The notes under the pieces: model-generated
The model's database searches: none
The model's input: the letters and a program-made list of their open reading frames with translations, nothing else
What the model was told of the DNA's origin: nothing
NCBI GenBank assembly: GCA_900318615.1
Contig: ONLK01000016.1
Span: forward strand, 1-54,151
DNA length: 54,151 nucleotides
Origin: an uncultured Eubacteriales bacterium
GTDB taxonomy: Bacteria; Bacillota; Clostridia; Lachnospirales; Lachnospiraceae
Reading direction: 5' to 3'
Made by a program: the position numbers and the translations under genes
In this document: in pieces, positions 1 to 8,364 of the stretch
How positions within the stretch are numbered: position 1 is the stretch's first letter
Layout of the letters: every line of letters begins with the position of its first letter

Positions 1-1121
1 GCCAGATCTCCGGTCATCTTCCCTCCTTCGATGGCTGCCAGCGTCGCTTTTTCCATGCGGACTGCGTAATCCTCAAGCTCCGGGATTTGATCCAGCTCAC
101 CGCGCTTTCGAAGCGCGCCCGTCCAGGCGAAGATTGTAGCTACCGGGTTGGTGGAAGTCTTTTCATTCTTCAGATATTTCATGTAATGTCTGGTGACGGT
201 CCCGTGAGCGGCTTCATATTCATAGTTTCCGTCCGGGGATACCAGAACGCTCGTCATCATGGCCAGAGAACCAAAGGCGGAAGAAAGCATATCACTCATA
301 ACATCTCCGTCATAGTTCTTGCATGCCCAGATAAATCCGCCTTCCGATTTCATGACGCGGGCAACTGCGTCATCAATCAGTGTGTAGAAGTAAATGATGC
401 CTGCCTTCTCAAAGGCTTCCTTATATTCACTTTCATACAGATCAGCAAAAATATCCTTAAAACGATGGTCATATTTCTTTGAGATGGTATCCTTTGCGCA
501 AAACCACAGATCTTCCTTCTGACTGAGCGCGAAATTAAAACAGCTGCGTGCAAAATTTGTTATGGAAGCATCAAGGTTAAATGTGCCCTGCAGGATACCC
601 GGTTTCTCAAAATCATGGATCAGCTGGCGGGTTTCCACACCGTTCTCATCCGTGAATACCAGCTCCGCTTTTCCTCTTCCCGGGATCAGCATCTCAGAGC
701 CTTTGTATATGTCGCCAAAAGCATGTCTGGCAATGGTAATCGGCTTTTTCCAGGTACGAACATTCGGCAAAATGTTATTCACTGTGATCGGAGTACGAAA
801 TACGGTTCCGTCCAGAATAGAACGAATGGTTCCGTTCGGGCTCTTCCACATTTTTTTCAGATGATACTCCTCTACTCTGGCTGCATTCGGCGTGATGGTC
901 GCGCACTTTACGGAGACACCGTATTTTTTGTTTGCCATGGCTGCGTCAACGGTTACCTGATCTTCCGTTGCATCCCGGTTCTTAAGCCCGAGATCATAAT
1001 ATTCCGTCTTCAGATCGACATACGGAAGGATGAGTTCATCCTTAATCATGCGCCAGAGAATCCTTGTCATCTCGTCTCCATCCATTTCAACCAGTGGCGT
1101 CTTCATCTCAATTTTTGCCAT
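1..1121 (-). CDS. icd: NADP-dependent isocitrate dehydrogenase, eukaryotic-type (partial, 3' end cut)
   Basis: Oxidatively decarboxylates isocitrate to 2-oxoglutarate with NADP+, feeding glutamate synthesis in the cytoplasm. The reading frame is open from the ATG at 1121 to the window edge (373 codons visible; the family is about 400 residues, so some 30 are missing). It begins [20 protein letters not shown], the typical start of the homodimeric eukaryote-like IDH class rather than the E. coli-like class. Further family blocks are the substrate-binding stretch [19 protein letters not shown] and the late block [12 protein letters not shown]. The ribosome binding site is only a weak GGGGA. The gene follows the pgsA operon terminator, so it probably has its own promoter, but none is convincing. 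Identification is firm. Confidence 0.93.
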   Translation of the reverse strand, partial: MAKIEMKTPLVEMDGDEMTRILWRMIKDELILPYVDLKTEYYDLGLKNRDATEDQVTVDAAMANKKYGVSVKCATITPNAARVEEYHLKKMWKSPNGTIRSILDGTVFRTPITVNNILPNVRTWKKPITIARHAFGDIYKGSEMLIPGRGKAELVFTDENGVETRQLIHDFEKPGILQGTFNLDASITNFARSCFNFALSQKEDLWFCAKDTISKKYDHRFKDIFADLYESEYKEAFEKAGIIYFYTLIDDAVARVMKSEGGFIWACKNYDGDVMSDMLSSAFGSLAMMTSVLVSPDGNYEYEAAHGTVTRHYMKYLKNEKTSTNPVATIFAWTGALRKRGELDQIPELEDYAVRMEKATLAAIEGGKMTGDL

Positions 1122-1197
1122 TTTTCTGTCCCCGTTCTTTCCCCTTAACGCAGTGATCCGCTCCTGACCGGAGAAGGACATTGCGCCGGTATTATCT

Positions 1198-1238
1198 AAA
1201 AAATGGCTGCCGCATGAATCGGAATGAAATGCGGCAGC
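1198..1238 (-). terminator. Rho-independent terminator after pgsA
   Basis: On the minus strand a perfect 10-bp stem (GCTGCCGCAT / ATGCGGCAGC, arms 1206-1215 and 1229-1238) is followed by C and a run of T (the A run at 1198-1203). It sits 26 nt after the pgsA stop and ends the yicC-to-pgsA operon before icd. The same stem core recurs at 23087-23134. Confidence 0.8.
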
Positions 1239-1263
1239 AGCTGTTTATGATTACGCGCTGCTT

Positions 1264-1803
1264 TTAGTCAACGTCGTAAAGAACCGAAATATTGTCTTTC
1301 ATGTACGTAACCAGCGAGATTACGGTCAGGACCAGCGCTGTCCACATGAGAATCTCGCCGAGCAATCCGGGAAATCCGCCAAAATCAAAGATTTTCAGGA
1401 TAACCATGGCCATCTGGGAAACTGTCTTTGCCTTGCCCCAGAAATTTGCCGCGATCACGACGCCCTTCTGCGCTGCAATCAGGCGAAAGCCGGAAATAAT
1501 GAATTCGCGGGCAATAATGATAATAACAATCCAGGCAGGTACAGGGTTATTCGCTCTGACCGTGAGACAGATCAGTGCCGAGCATACCAGAAGCTTATCG
1601 GCCAGAGGATCCATAAATTTCCCGAAAACCGTTATCTGGTTATTCTTTCTCGCCAGATAACCGTCCAGAGTGTCTGTCAGAGACGCAATAATGAAAATAA
1701 AACCGGCGATCACATTATGCCCTGTCAGCATAAAAGCAACAAAGAAAGGTACCATTACCATGCGGCTGATGGTCAGCCTGTTCGGCATATTCATTGTAAT
1801 CAT
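1264..1803 (-). CDS. pgsA: CDP-diacylglycerol--glycerol-3-phosphate 3-phosphatidyltransferase
   Basis: Makes phosphatidylglycerophosphate from CDP-diacylglycerol and glycerol 3-phosphate, the committed step to phosphatidylglycerol and cardiolipin, in the membrane. The 179-residue protein carries the complete CDP-alcohol phosphotransferase motif DG-x2-AR-x8-G-x3-D-x3-D at residues 47-69 (DGYLAR ... GKFMDPLAD), and several hydrophobic helices surround it. The first ATG is chosen because AGGAG lies 10 nt upstream; a second in-frame ATG three codons later (MNMPNR) is possible. It is the last gene of the yicC operon, 43 nt after rimO, and is followed by a strong terminator. Confidence 0.93.
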   Translation of the reverse strand: MITMNMPNRLTISRMVMVPFFVAFMLTGHNVIAGFIFIIASLTDTLDGYLARKNNQITVFGKFMDPLADKLLVCSALICLTVRANNPVPAWIVIIIIAREFIISGFRLIAAQKGVVIAANFWGKAKTVSQMAMVILKIFDFGGFPGLLGEILMWTALVLTVISLVTYMKDNISVLYDVD

Positions 1804-1846
1804 AATTCCAATTCTCCTGAATGAGTTGATAAATCATCACGATCTC

Positions 1847-3229
1847 TTACTCTGCACGAACCTCGTCCGGATCCCCAGGCTCGCCGGCTTCATACAGTTC
1901 CCCGATCAGATCATACTCGTTGGCGCCGGTAACCCGTACCTGCACAAAATCTCCTGAATAGAGTGTTTCACCGGTCTCCAGAAACAGATATCCGTCTACA
2001 TCCGGAGCATCTGCATACGTACGGCATACATAGACATCCTCGCCGTCATCTCTGTCAGACTCAGCCTCCCTGCCTTCTACCATGACGGTCAGCACCCGTC
2101 CGACCTGTTCTTCCTCCCGATCCGCTGATATACGCTGCTGAAGCTTCATAATTTCATCACGGCGTCGCTCCCTGGTATCCTCGTCGATCTGGTCCGGCAT
2201 TGCCGCTGCCGGTGTACCTTCCTCCTGAGAATAGGTAAATACGCCGAGACGGTCAAATTTCATCTTCCGCACAAAGTCAACCAGTTCCCGATGATTCTCT
2301 TCCGTTTCTCCCGGAAAGCCGGTAATCAGTGTTGTACGAAGGCAGATATCCGGGATCTGTTCCCGCAGGTTTCGGACGATCCTTTCAATATCCTCACGGC
2401 TTGTTTTTCTGGCCATGCGTTTCAGAATGTCATCATCGGCATGCTGTATGGGCAGATCCAGATAATGGCAGAATTTAGGTTCTGTCTTCATGCACTCCAC
2501 AAGTTCCGGATAAATCTCCTCCGGGTAGCAGTACATGACACGGATCCACCGTATTTCGCCGATCTGTGCAATCTGATGAATCAGATCATGAAGACATTTG
2601 CGGCCATACAGATCGGTTCCGTAGAGCGTTGTTTCCTGTGCAATCAGAATCAGTTCTCTGACTCCCCGCCCAGCCAGGTCTCTGGCCTCTTCCACCAGTT
2701 CATCCATCGGGAAGGAGCGGTACCGTCCGCGGACAGAAGGAATGACACAGTACGTGCAGTGCTTGTCGCACCCTTCTGCGATTTTCAGATATGCGAAATG
2801 CCCGCCCGTCGCCAGCATGCGCCGGTGCACCGGCTTCACGGTGCGGTTGATGTCCTGCATCAGGGTTACCTTCTCGCCGCGAAGGCAGCGGTCGATCGCT
2901 TCCGTGATACGGTCATAGGACATGGTGCCAACGATGGCGTCAACCTCCGGAATTTCTTCCATTATCTCCTTACGGTACCGCTGCGCCATGCATCCGGTCA
3001 CAATCAGGGCACGGCAGGGACCGTTTTTCCTTTTGTCCGCCATCTCCAGGATCGTATTGATACTCTCTTTTTTCGCGTCCTCTATGAAGCAGCAGGTATT
3101 GACAATAATAATATCTGCATTATCTTCATCGTCGGTAACAGTATAGCCGCCCGCATCCAGAATGCCAAGCATATCCTCGGAATCGACAAGATTTTTATCG
3201 CACCCCAGGGAAACAAAATAAACGTTCAT
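1847..3229 (-). CDS. rimO: Ribosomal protein S12 (Asp) methylthiotransferase RimO
   Basis: Radical-SAM enzyme that adds a methylthio group to a conserved aspartate of ribosomal protein S12. The N-terminal UPF0004 domain supplies Cys10, Cys46 and Cys80 for the auxiliary cluster. The radical-SAM motif CDKHCTYC gives Cys154, Cys158 and Cys161. A TRAM domain forms the C-terminus. The opening MNVYFVSLGCDKNLVDSE is typical of RimO rather than MiaB. At 460 residues it has normal length. Its start overlaps the stop of the upstream DUF308 gene by ATGA, so the two are probably translationally coupled. Confidence 0.95.
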   Translation of the reverse strand: MNVYFVSLGCDKNLVDSEDMLGILDAGGYTVTDDEDNADIIIVNTCCFIEDAKKESINTILEMADKRKNGPCRALIVTGCMAQRYRKEIMEEIPEVDAIVGTMSYDRITEAIDRCLRGEKVTLMQDINRTVKPVHRRMLATGGHFAYLKIAEGCDKHCTYCVIPSVRGRYRSFPMDELVEEARDLAGRGVRELILIAQETTLYGTDLYGRKCLHDLIHQIAQIGEIRWIRVMYCYPEEIYPELVECMKTEPKFCHYLDLPIQHADDDILKRMARKTSREDIERIVRNLREQIPDICLRTTLITGFPGETEENHRELVDFVRKMKFDRLGVFTYSQEEGTPAAAMPDQIDEDTRERRRDEIMKLQQRISADREEEQVGRVLTVMVEGREAESDRDDGEDVYVCRTYADAPDVDGYLFLETGETLYSGDFVQVRVTGANEYDLIGELYEAGEPGDPDEVRAE

Positions 3230-4122
3230 GTCTTATCTCCGTCCCCGGCGTCGAACAAATCCTTTCTGCCGGAGTTTTCTTCCGTATCCGCTCCCGAAGG
3301 CAGTCCGTCCGGGGCTGAATCTTCCGGTACCGGGTTCTCCTCCGGGGTTTCATAGGAATTCGGATACTGTCTGCTCTGTGTTATGCCGGAAGAGGGCTTT
3401 GCAGTCTCCGCCTGTGCGGCTTTTCGCCTTTCTTCCTCCGCTTTACGCTGCTGTTCTTCCTCTGCTTTTCGCTTTTCTTCCTCCGCTTTGCGCTGCTGTT
3501 CCTCTGCTGCTTTGCGCTCCGCCTCAGCCTTTCGGGCGGCAGCGGCAGCGTCACGCTTCGCGTACGGATCAATTCCCTTCCTGAGGCTCCTGATCCTGCG
3601 TTTCAAAAAGAAGTGGCTTGCAGCGTTGACCCCGCCGTCCAGGATGAGCGCGATGGCAATCATGTACAGGTAAGCCTTCAATTCCTTCATTGGCTGAGCC
3701 AGGAGGAAAATACCAAGGGCAATCAGAACAAGGGCAAAGAACATGGGAGTCTTCCACCCGCGCACACCGATTTTCTTCATGTCCGACGCATATTCGAACT
3801 TCAGCATTGCACCGATCAGTATGAGAACTCCGACGCCAAACGGTATAATCGTATTGACGGAAGACGGATGCATCAGAATATATATACCAAAAGCAGCCGC
3901 CGTCACGCCGCCGGCTACTTCCCGGTTTTTATCCTTCTGTGAAAAATAAAGGACAATGTTCACTGTGCCGATCACAAGCATACTGATGGCAGCGGGTGTG
4001 CCCATAAGGCTCAGGGAAATATGCGGCCATGCGAGAATCAGAATTCCAAGAACAACATAGATAAATGAAATAATCAGATTGTATTTGTCCGACTTCAGTT
4101 TTTCTTCCAGTTTTTCAGGCAT
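3226..4122 (-). CDS. DUF308 (HdeD-like) membrane protein with coiled-coil tail
   Basis: Unknown function. The first 175 residues or so hold about six hydrophobic helices of the DUF308/HdeD type (for example FIYVVLGILILAWPHISLSL and FFALVLIALGIFLLAQPM). A highly charged Ala/Glu/Lys/Arg segment follows (roughly residues 190-245), built from repeats of the kind KAEEEQQRKAEEE and predicted to be a long helix or coiled coil. The last 50 residues are acidic and Pro/Ser-rich. Because the tail follows the last helix and a basic patch (FLKRRIRSLRK), it is probably cytoplasmic. It lies between rpoZ and rimO and overlaps rimO by 4 nt. The DUF308 part is a fair family call; the role is open. Confidence 0.75.
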   Translation of the reverse strand: MPEKLEEKLKSDKYNLIISFIYVVLGILILAWPHISLSLMGTPAAISMLVIGTVNIVLYFSQKDKNREVAGGVTAAAFGIYILMHPSSVNTIIPFGVGVLILIGAMLKFEYASDMKKIGVRGWKTPMFFALVLIALGIFLLAQPMKELKAYLYMIAIALILDGGVNAASHFFLKRRIRSLRKGIDPYAKRDAAAAARKAEAERKAAEEQQRKAEEEKRKAEEEQQRKAEEERRKAAQAETAKPSSGITQSRQYPNSYETPEENPVPEDSAPDGLPSGADTEENSGRKDLFDAGDGDKT

Positions 4123-4151
4123 CGCAAACCTCCCGGTTACCCTGCGGACGA

Positions 4152-4574
4152 TCAGTTATTATCATCCGGATCATTATCGTCCATATCCTCTTCGGCGTCG
4201 GAATCGTCCTCTTCCTCCTCATCGGAGGAATCCTCCTCCTCATCCTCGCCGTTTTCGCCGTCTTCTCCGTCTTCCTCCGGAACAACGTCAAAGGTCATGG
4301 AAGAGATGCCAAAGTCAAGCTCCTTTTCCTGCTCATCCTCCGGCAGTTCCGGAAGAATTTTCAGTCTTCCGTCATACAATTCGTCTACGGCTTCCGAAAG
4401 AGGCTTCTTTATCTGTTCTTCCGGCGGCAGTTCCTGGTTCTTCGCAATAATCTGACGGGCCCTTTTGGAGGTCGCCATGACAACCGAGAAACGGCTGGTA
4501 ACAACCGGCTCTTCCCCGGGTTCAACGTCCTCATTTATTTTGCTGATCAGTTCTTTATATGATGGATGAATCAT
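4152..4574 (-). CDS. rpoZ: DNA-directed RNA polymerase omega subunit with acidic tail
   Basis: Small RNA polymerase subunit that helps assemble beta-prime. The N-terminal part (MIHPSYKELISKIN ... VVMATSKRARQI) matches omega, including the conserved ATSKRARQI helix. The ATG at 4574 is preferred because AGGAG lies 7 nt upstream; the ATG two codons earlier touches the Shine-Dalgarno. At 140 residues it is about twice the usual omega length. The excess is a C-terminal tail of some 45 residues made almost only of Glu, Asp, Asn, Gly and Ser. It overlaps the end of gmk by 20 nt, the standard gmk-rpoZ arrangement in Bacillota. Confidence 0.92.
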   Translation of the reverse strand: MIHPSYKELISKINEDVEPGEEPVVTSRFSVVMATSKRARQIIAKNQELPPEEQIKKPLSEAVDELYDGRLKILPELPEDEQEKELDFGISSMTFDVVPEEDGEDGENGEDEEEDSSDEEEEDDSDAEEDMDDNDPDDNN

Positions 4575-5208
4575 TTGCATTCTCCTTTCTGAATTCTTCG
4601 ATCTGGTTTCTTATTTTCTCAATAAATGCGCGGTTTGAAGAGGTCCGGCTGCGAAGACTCCGAAGCAGTCTGTGAATGCGGTCCGCACAGTCATCCGCAA
4701 TATCGTTGATGAAAATATAATCGTACTGCTCAATTCCCTCAGACTCTGCCGCCGCCCGCTTCAGACGGGCGCGGATAACATCCGCTGTTTCGCTTCCGCG
4801 GCCTGCCAGTCTGTTTTTCAAAGTCTCAAAATCCGGAGGCATGATGAAAATCAATACAGCTTCCGGATACTGCCGGCGAACCTTCATGGCTCCCTGAATT
4901 TCAATTTCAAGGATGACATCCAGCCCTTCCTCCAGCTTTTGTTTCACATATTTCCCCGGTGTTCCGTAGGAATGATCGACATATCGGGCATACTCCAAAA
5001 ATTCGCCGCGTTCGATCATTGAATCGAACTCTTTCTGTGTGATGTAAAAATAGTCGGCTCCATCCTTTTCACCCGGCCGCGGCGCACGGGTGGTGCATGA
5101 AACGGAAAGAGCATACCCCGTATGGCGGGACATCAGGCTGTGGACAACCGTTCCCTTGCCGACTCCCGAAAACCCGGAAATGATAACCAGATTACCCTTC
5201 GGCGTCAT
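4555..5208 (-). CDS. gmk: Guanylate kinase
   Basis: Phosphorylates GMP to GDP with ATP in purine nucleotide synthesis. The P-loop GFSGVGKGT lies at residues 12-20 of the chosen product, followed by the GMP-binding block SCTTRAPRPGEKDGADYFYI. The 217-residue length fits. The start at 5208 (MTPKGN) is chosen because AGGAG is 7 nt upstream; an ATG two codons earlier is crowded by the Shine-Dalgarno. The start lies inside the end of remA (17-nt overlap), and its end overlaps rpoZ. Confidence 0.95.
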   Translation of the reverse strand: MTPKGNLVIISGFSGVGKGTVVHSLMSRHTGYALSVSCTTRAPRPGEKDGADYFYITQKEFDSMIERGEFLEYARYVDHSYGTPGKYVKQKLEEGLDVILEIEIQGAMKVRRQYPEAVLIFIMPPDFETLKNRLAGRGSETADVIRARLKRAAAESEGIEQYDYIFINDIADDCADRIHRLLRSLRSRTSSNRAFIEKIRNQIEEFRKENANDSSII

Positions 5209-5482
5209 ATACATTCTCCTCCTCTGACAGCAGACGGTCCTGAGGCTCACAGTTGAACCTTCTGGACAGTGTATCCGGGGCCAGCGCCGACAGGATGACA
5301 AAACCTCCGTCCATTACCAGCACCGCCTTCGTTTTTCTGCCTGAAGTTGCATCAATGCAAAGATCTTTTTCCCGTGCATTCTGGATTAGCCGCCGGATGG
5401 GAGAAGCATCCGGGTTCACAATGGCTACCACCTTGGCGGAGGAAGCCACATTTCCGAAACCGATATTAATGAATGCGTTCAT
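5192..5482 (-). CDS. remA: RemA-family DNA-binding regulator (DUF370)
   Basis: Homologue of RemA, a small DNA-binding protein that in Bacillus subtilis activates biofilm-matrix and osmoprotection genes. The 96-residue protein shows the family's N-terminal pattern (FINIGFGN ... KVVAIVNPDASPIRRLI) and the block DATSGRKTKAVLVMDGG. It is slightly longer than usual, with an extra acidic C-terminal stretch. It sits between yicC and gmk, its usual place in Bacillota, 8 nt after the yicC stop. No good Shine-Dalgarno is visible, so coupling to yicC translation is likely. Whether it controls matrix genes here cannot be judged. Confidence 0.9.
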   Translation of the reverse strand: MNAFINIGFGNVASSAKVVAIVNPDASPIRRLIQNAREKDLCIDATSGRKTKAVLVMDGGFVILSALAPDTLSRRFNCEPQDRLLSEEENVYDAEG

Positions 5483-5490
5483 ATGTTTTT

Positions 5491-6372
5491 CTATTCTATG
5501 TTCTGTATCTGCTCGCGCACTTTTTCAATTTCTGTTTTCAGATCAATGGCAATGTTCGATGTCTCAAGATCATTTGCCTTGGAAAGAATGGTGTTCGCTT
5601 CCCGGTTCATCTCCTGGGCTATGAAATCGAGTTTGCGGCCGACGCTTTCCGCACCGTTCTGTAGTGCGTCCTTCATGCTGCTGATGTGACTGTGCAGCCG
5701 GACTGTTTCCTCGTCGGTTGCGATCTTGTCTGAATACATGACAATCTGTGCGGCAAGAGTATCCTCATCCACCTGTGCGTCCCCGAGCAGTTCGCTGACC
5801 TTATTCTTCAGGCGCTGTGTATATTCCGTGACAATATCCGGATAGCGTTTTTCTATTTTATACACATTCGAATCCATATGGTCAAGCTTTTCCAGAAGAT
5901 CCCTTCTCAGGTTATCTCCTTCCTGTGTGCGCGTCTGGCGCAGCTGACTGCATGCCTGCGTCAATGCCTTTTCCAGTGTCAGCCATACCTCGTCGTCATT
6001 TTCCATCTGCTCTACGAGTGAAAATACTTCGGGGCTGCGTCCGATGGCAGCGGCGCCGATATCGTTTTTCAGACCAAACTTTTCCGCAATCTGCCGGTAA
6101 TATTCAACATACTGTGCCGCCACGGCCTCATTGTATTTAATGGAAACATTATTTTCAGAATAATCTTCCCAGCTTATATTTACATCTACCTTGCCGCGCT
6201 CAATATAGTTCCTGAGAGTGCTGCGCACCTGAGCGTCAAAACAGCTCAGTTCCTTCGGCAACCTGATATTCACGTCGAAATATCTGTGATTGACAGCCTT
6301 GATTTCGACAGTAAATTTCTTATTGTTTTCAAGAATCTCACCGCGGCCAAACCCGGTCATGCTTCTGACCAT
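5491..6372 (-). CDS. yicC: YicC family endoribonuclease-like protein
   Basis: Member of the YicC/YloC family, whose E. coli member has been described as an endoribonuclease. The product starts MVRSMTGFGRGE, the family signature, and ends in the DUF1732 block LDFIAQEMNREANTILSKAN. The ATG at 6372 is chosen because GGAGG lies about 8 nt upstream and the signature starts there; a longer open frame upstream lacks family sequence. The product is 293 residues, normal for the family. It is the first gene of its operon, directly downstream of a near-consensus promoter. Confidence 0.92.
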   Translation of the reverse strand: MVRSMTGFGRGEILENNKKFTVEIKAVNHRYFDVNIRLPKELSCFDAQVRSTLRNYIERGKVDVNISWEDYSENNVSIKYNEAVAAQYVEYYRQIAEKFGLKNDIGAAAIGRSPEVFSLVEQMENDDEVWLTLEKALTQACSQLRQTRTQEGDNLRRDLLEKLDHMDSNVYKIEKRYPDIVTEYTQRLKNKVSELLGDAQVDEDTLAAQIVMYSDKIATDEETVRLHSHISSMKDALQNGAESVGRKLDFIAQEMNREANTILSKANDLETSNIAIDLKTEIEKVREQIQNIE

Positions 6373-6445
6373 GTCCCTGCCTCCGTAATTTTCAACCGTT
6401 TTCCGTACCGGTCTGCTTCTGTCAGCTGCAGACCATATCAGGAAG

Positions 6446-6474
6446 ATTATAATCCATTGAAAAAACAGCGTCAA
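6446..6474 (-). promoter_or_regulatory. Sigma-A promoter of the yicC-remA-gmk-rpoZ-rimO-pgsA operon
   Basis: On the minus strand TTGACG (6469-6474), a 17-nt spacer and TATAAT (6446-6451). This is one mismatch from consensus and lies 74 nt upstream of the yicC start. Confidence 0.88.
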
Positions 6475-6507
6475 CACGAAAAAAAGCCGCCGCTGCACAG
6501 TTTTCAA

Positions 6508-6516
6508 TGCTATAAT
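6508..6516 (+). promoter_or_regulatory. Extended -10 promoter of rqcH
   Basis: TGC-TATAAT (6508-6516) is a perfect extended -10 element 43 nt before the rqcH ATG. No convincing -35 element is present, which is usual for extended -10 promoters. It is back to back with the yicC promoter. Confidence 0.65.
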
Positions 6517-6558
6517 GAAAAAGTTACTTTGATTTCTTATGGTTCTGAGGAGATATTT

Positions 6559-8343
6559 ATGGCTCTTGATGGAATTACGGTCGCCTGCATTACCCGTGAA
6601 TTAAATGAAAAGCTGAAGGATGCCCGAATCAGCCGCATCGCTCAGCCTGAAAATGATGAACTTCTGTTTACACTCAAAGGCCGTGAGCGCGGTCAGCTCA
6701 GACTTCTTATGTCAGCCAGTGCTTCCCTGCCTCTGATCTATCTGACGGATAAGAATCTGATGAGTCCGGTGACAGCTCCGAATTTCTGCATGCTTCTTAG
6801 AAAATACATCGGGAACGGGAAAATTATCCGCGTATACCAGCCTTCTCTGGAGCGTATTATCCGGTTTGAAATCGAACATTACGATGAAATGGGAGACCTG
6901 AAACACAGCACTCTGATCCTGGAACTGATGGGAAAATATTCCAATATCATTTTCTGCAGTGAAGATGGAACGATTATTGACAGTATCAAACACATCGGCG
7001 CCAACACCAGTTCCGTGCGTGAGGTTTTCCCCGGACGGCCTTATTTTATCCCGGATACACAGCATAAAGCCAACCCGCTTACGGCGGACAGTCAGTCCTT
7101 CATTCAGCAGGTCTTCACAAAGGCGATGCCGCTGTCGAAGGCCATCTACTCTTCCTACACCGGTTTAAGTCCGGTGGCTGCCGAAGAACTCTGCTTCCGC
7201 GCCAGCCTCGAATCATCACAGCCGGCCTCCAGCGTTGAACCGCTCGCACAGGTACACCTGGCGAACCTTTTTCTTCTGATGATGGAGGATGTAAAAGAAG
7301 GGAAATTTACGCCGAACATCGTAACGGATGAGAAGAATGAGCCCGTGGAGTTTGCCGCGCTGCCGCTGACAATGTACTCGGACATGAAGTGTACCGCCTA
7401 TCCGTCCATCTCCGTCGTCCTGCAGCAGTACTACGATCTCAGAAACAAAGTGAACCGTATACGTCAGAAATCCGCGGATCTTCGTCATATCACTTCCACC
7501 GCCCTCGAGCGGACCGCCCGGAAGCTGCAGCTTCAGGATAAACAGCTGAAGGACACCCGGAAGCGCGATAAGTACCGTCTGTACGGCGAACTTCTTCACA
7601 CGTACGGTTTCCATGTTCCGGAGGGGGCTTCGTCGGTGACGGTCACAAACTACTATACGAATGAGGATATCACCATTCCTCTGGATCCGCAGAAAACGGC
7701 AGCCGAAAATGCGCAGCATTTCTACGATAAATATGACAAAATGAAGCGGACATACGAAGCGCTGACGGAGCTGACAAAAGAAACCCAGGCAGAGCTGGAG
7801 CAGCTGGAAAGTATCCAGACCTTCCTTGACATGGCGGATGGAGAGGAGGATCTTGTCCAGGTTAAACAGGAGCTTCAGGATTCTGGGTTTATCAAGGCAC
7901 ATTATGGTTCAGACAAAAAAGGATCCGGCAAAGCCGGACGCAGGGAAAATGTGAAAAAGCAGCGGATTGTATCCCGTCCCTATCATTACCGGACGCCCGA
8001 TGGATATGACGTCTACGTTGGAAAAAACAATTATCAGAATGATGAGCTGACCTTCCATTTTGCCTCCGGAAATGATCTGTGGTTCCATGCGAAAGGCTGC
8101 CCCGGCTCACACGTAATTCTTAAATATAAGGGAGTTCCCGTTCCGGACAGCGCCTATGAAGATGCGGCCCGCCTGGCTGCCTACTATTCCGCCAACCGTG
8201 CTTCCGGCAAGGTGGAGGTGGATTATGTCCGCAAAAAAGAAGTCAAAAAGCCCAGCAAAGCAAGAAGCGGGTTTGTTGTTTATTACACCAATTATTCCAT
8301 GGTCATCGAGCCGGACATCCGCAGGATGGAGCTGGTGGAATAA
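6559..8343 (+). CDS. rqcH: RqcH (NFACT family), ribosome-associated quality control factor
   Basis: Binds stalled 50S subunits with peptidyl-tRNA and recruits tRNA-Ala to add C-terminal alanine tails that mark nascent chains for degradation. It is also annotated as a fibronectin-binding A homologue. The 594-residue product starts MALDGITVACITRELNEKL (NFACT-N). A long helical middle covers about residues 290-430, and the NFACT-R domain ends the protein (VGKNNYQNDELTFHFA ... DLWFHAKGCPGSHV). GAGGAG lies 7 nt before the ATG; the open frame extends upstream of this start without family sequence. The position matching the Asp-Arg pair of B. subtilis RqcH reads Glu98-Arg99. It is the only plus-strand gene in the window, and it converges on the next gene with 21 nt between stops. 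Confidence 0.92.
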   Translation: MALDGITVACITRELNEKLKDARISRIAQPENDELLFTLKGRERGQLRLLMSASASLPLIYLTDKNLMSPVTAPNFCMLLRKYIGNGKIIRVYQPSLERIIRFEIEHYDEMGDLKHSTLILELMGKYSNIIFCSEDGTIIDSIKHIGANTSSVREVFPGRPYFIPDTQHKANPLTADSQSFIQQVFTKAMPLSKAIYSSYTGLSPVAAEELCFRASLESSQPASSVEPLAQVHLANLFLLMMEDVKEGKFTPNIVTDEKNEPVEFAALPLTMYSDMKCTAYPSISVVLQQYYDLRNKVNRIRQKSADLRHITSTALERTARKLQLQDKQLKDTRKRDKYRLYGELLHTYGFHVPEGASSVTVTNYYTNEDITIPLDPQKTAAENAQHFYDKYDKMKRTYEALTELTKETQAELEQLESIQTFLDMADGEEDLVQVKQELQDSGFIKAHYGSDKKGSGKAGRRENVKKQRIVSRPYHYRTPDGYDVYVGKNNYQNDELTFHFASGNDLWFHAKGCPGSHVILKYKGVPVPDSAYEDAARLAAYYSANRASGKVEVDYVRKKEVKKPSKARSGFVVYYTNYSMVIEPDIRRMELVE

Positions 8344-8364
8344 AATCAATGCCCGTGAACGAGG

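Noticed and set aside
1122-1263. icd promoter
   Set aside because: A GATAAT-like -10 near the terminator has no acceptable -35 partner, so no promoter was called.
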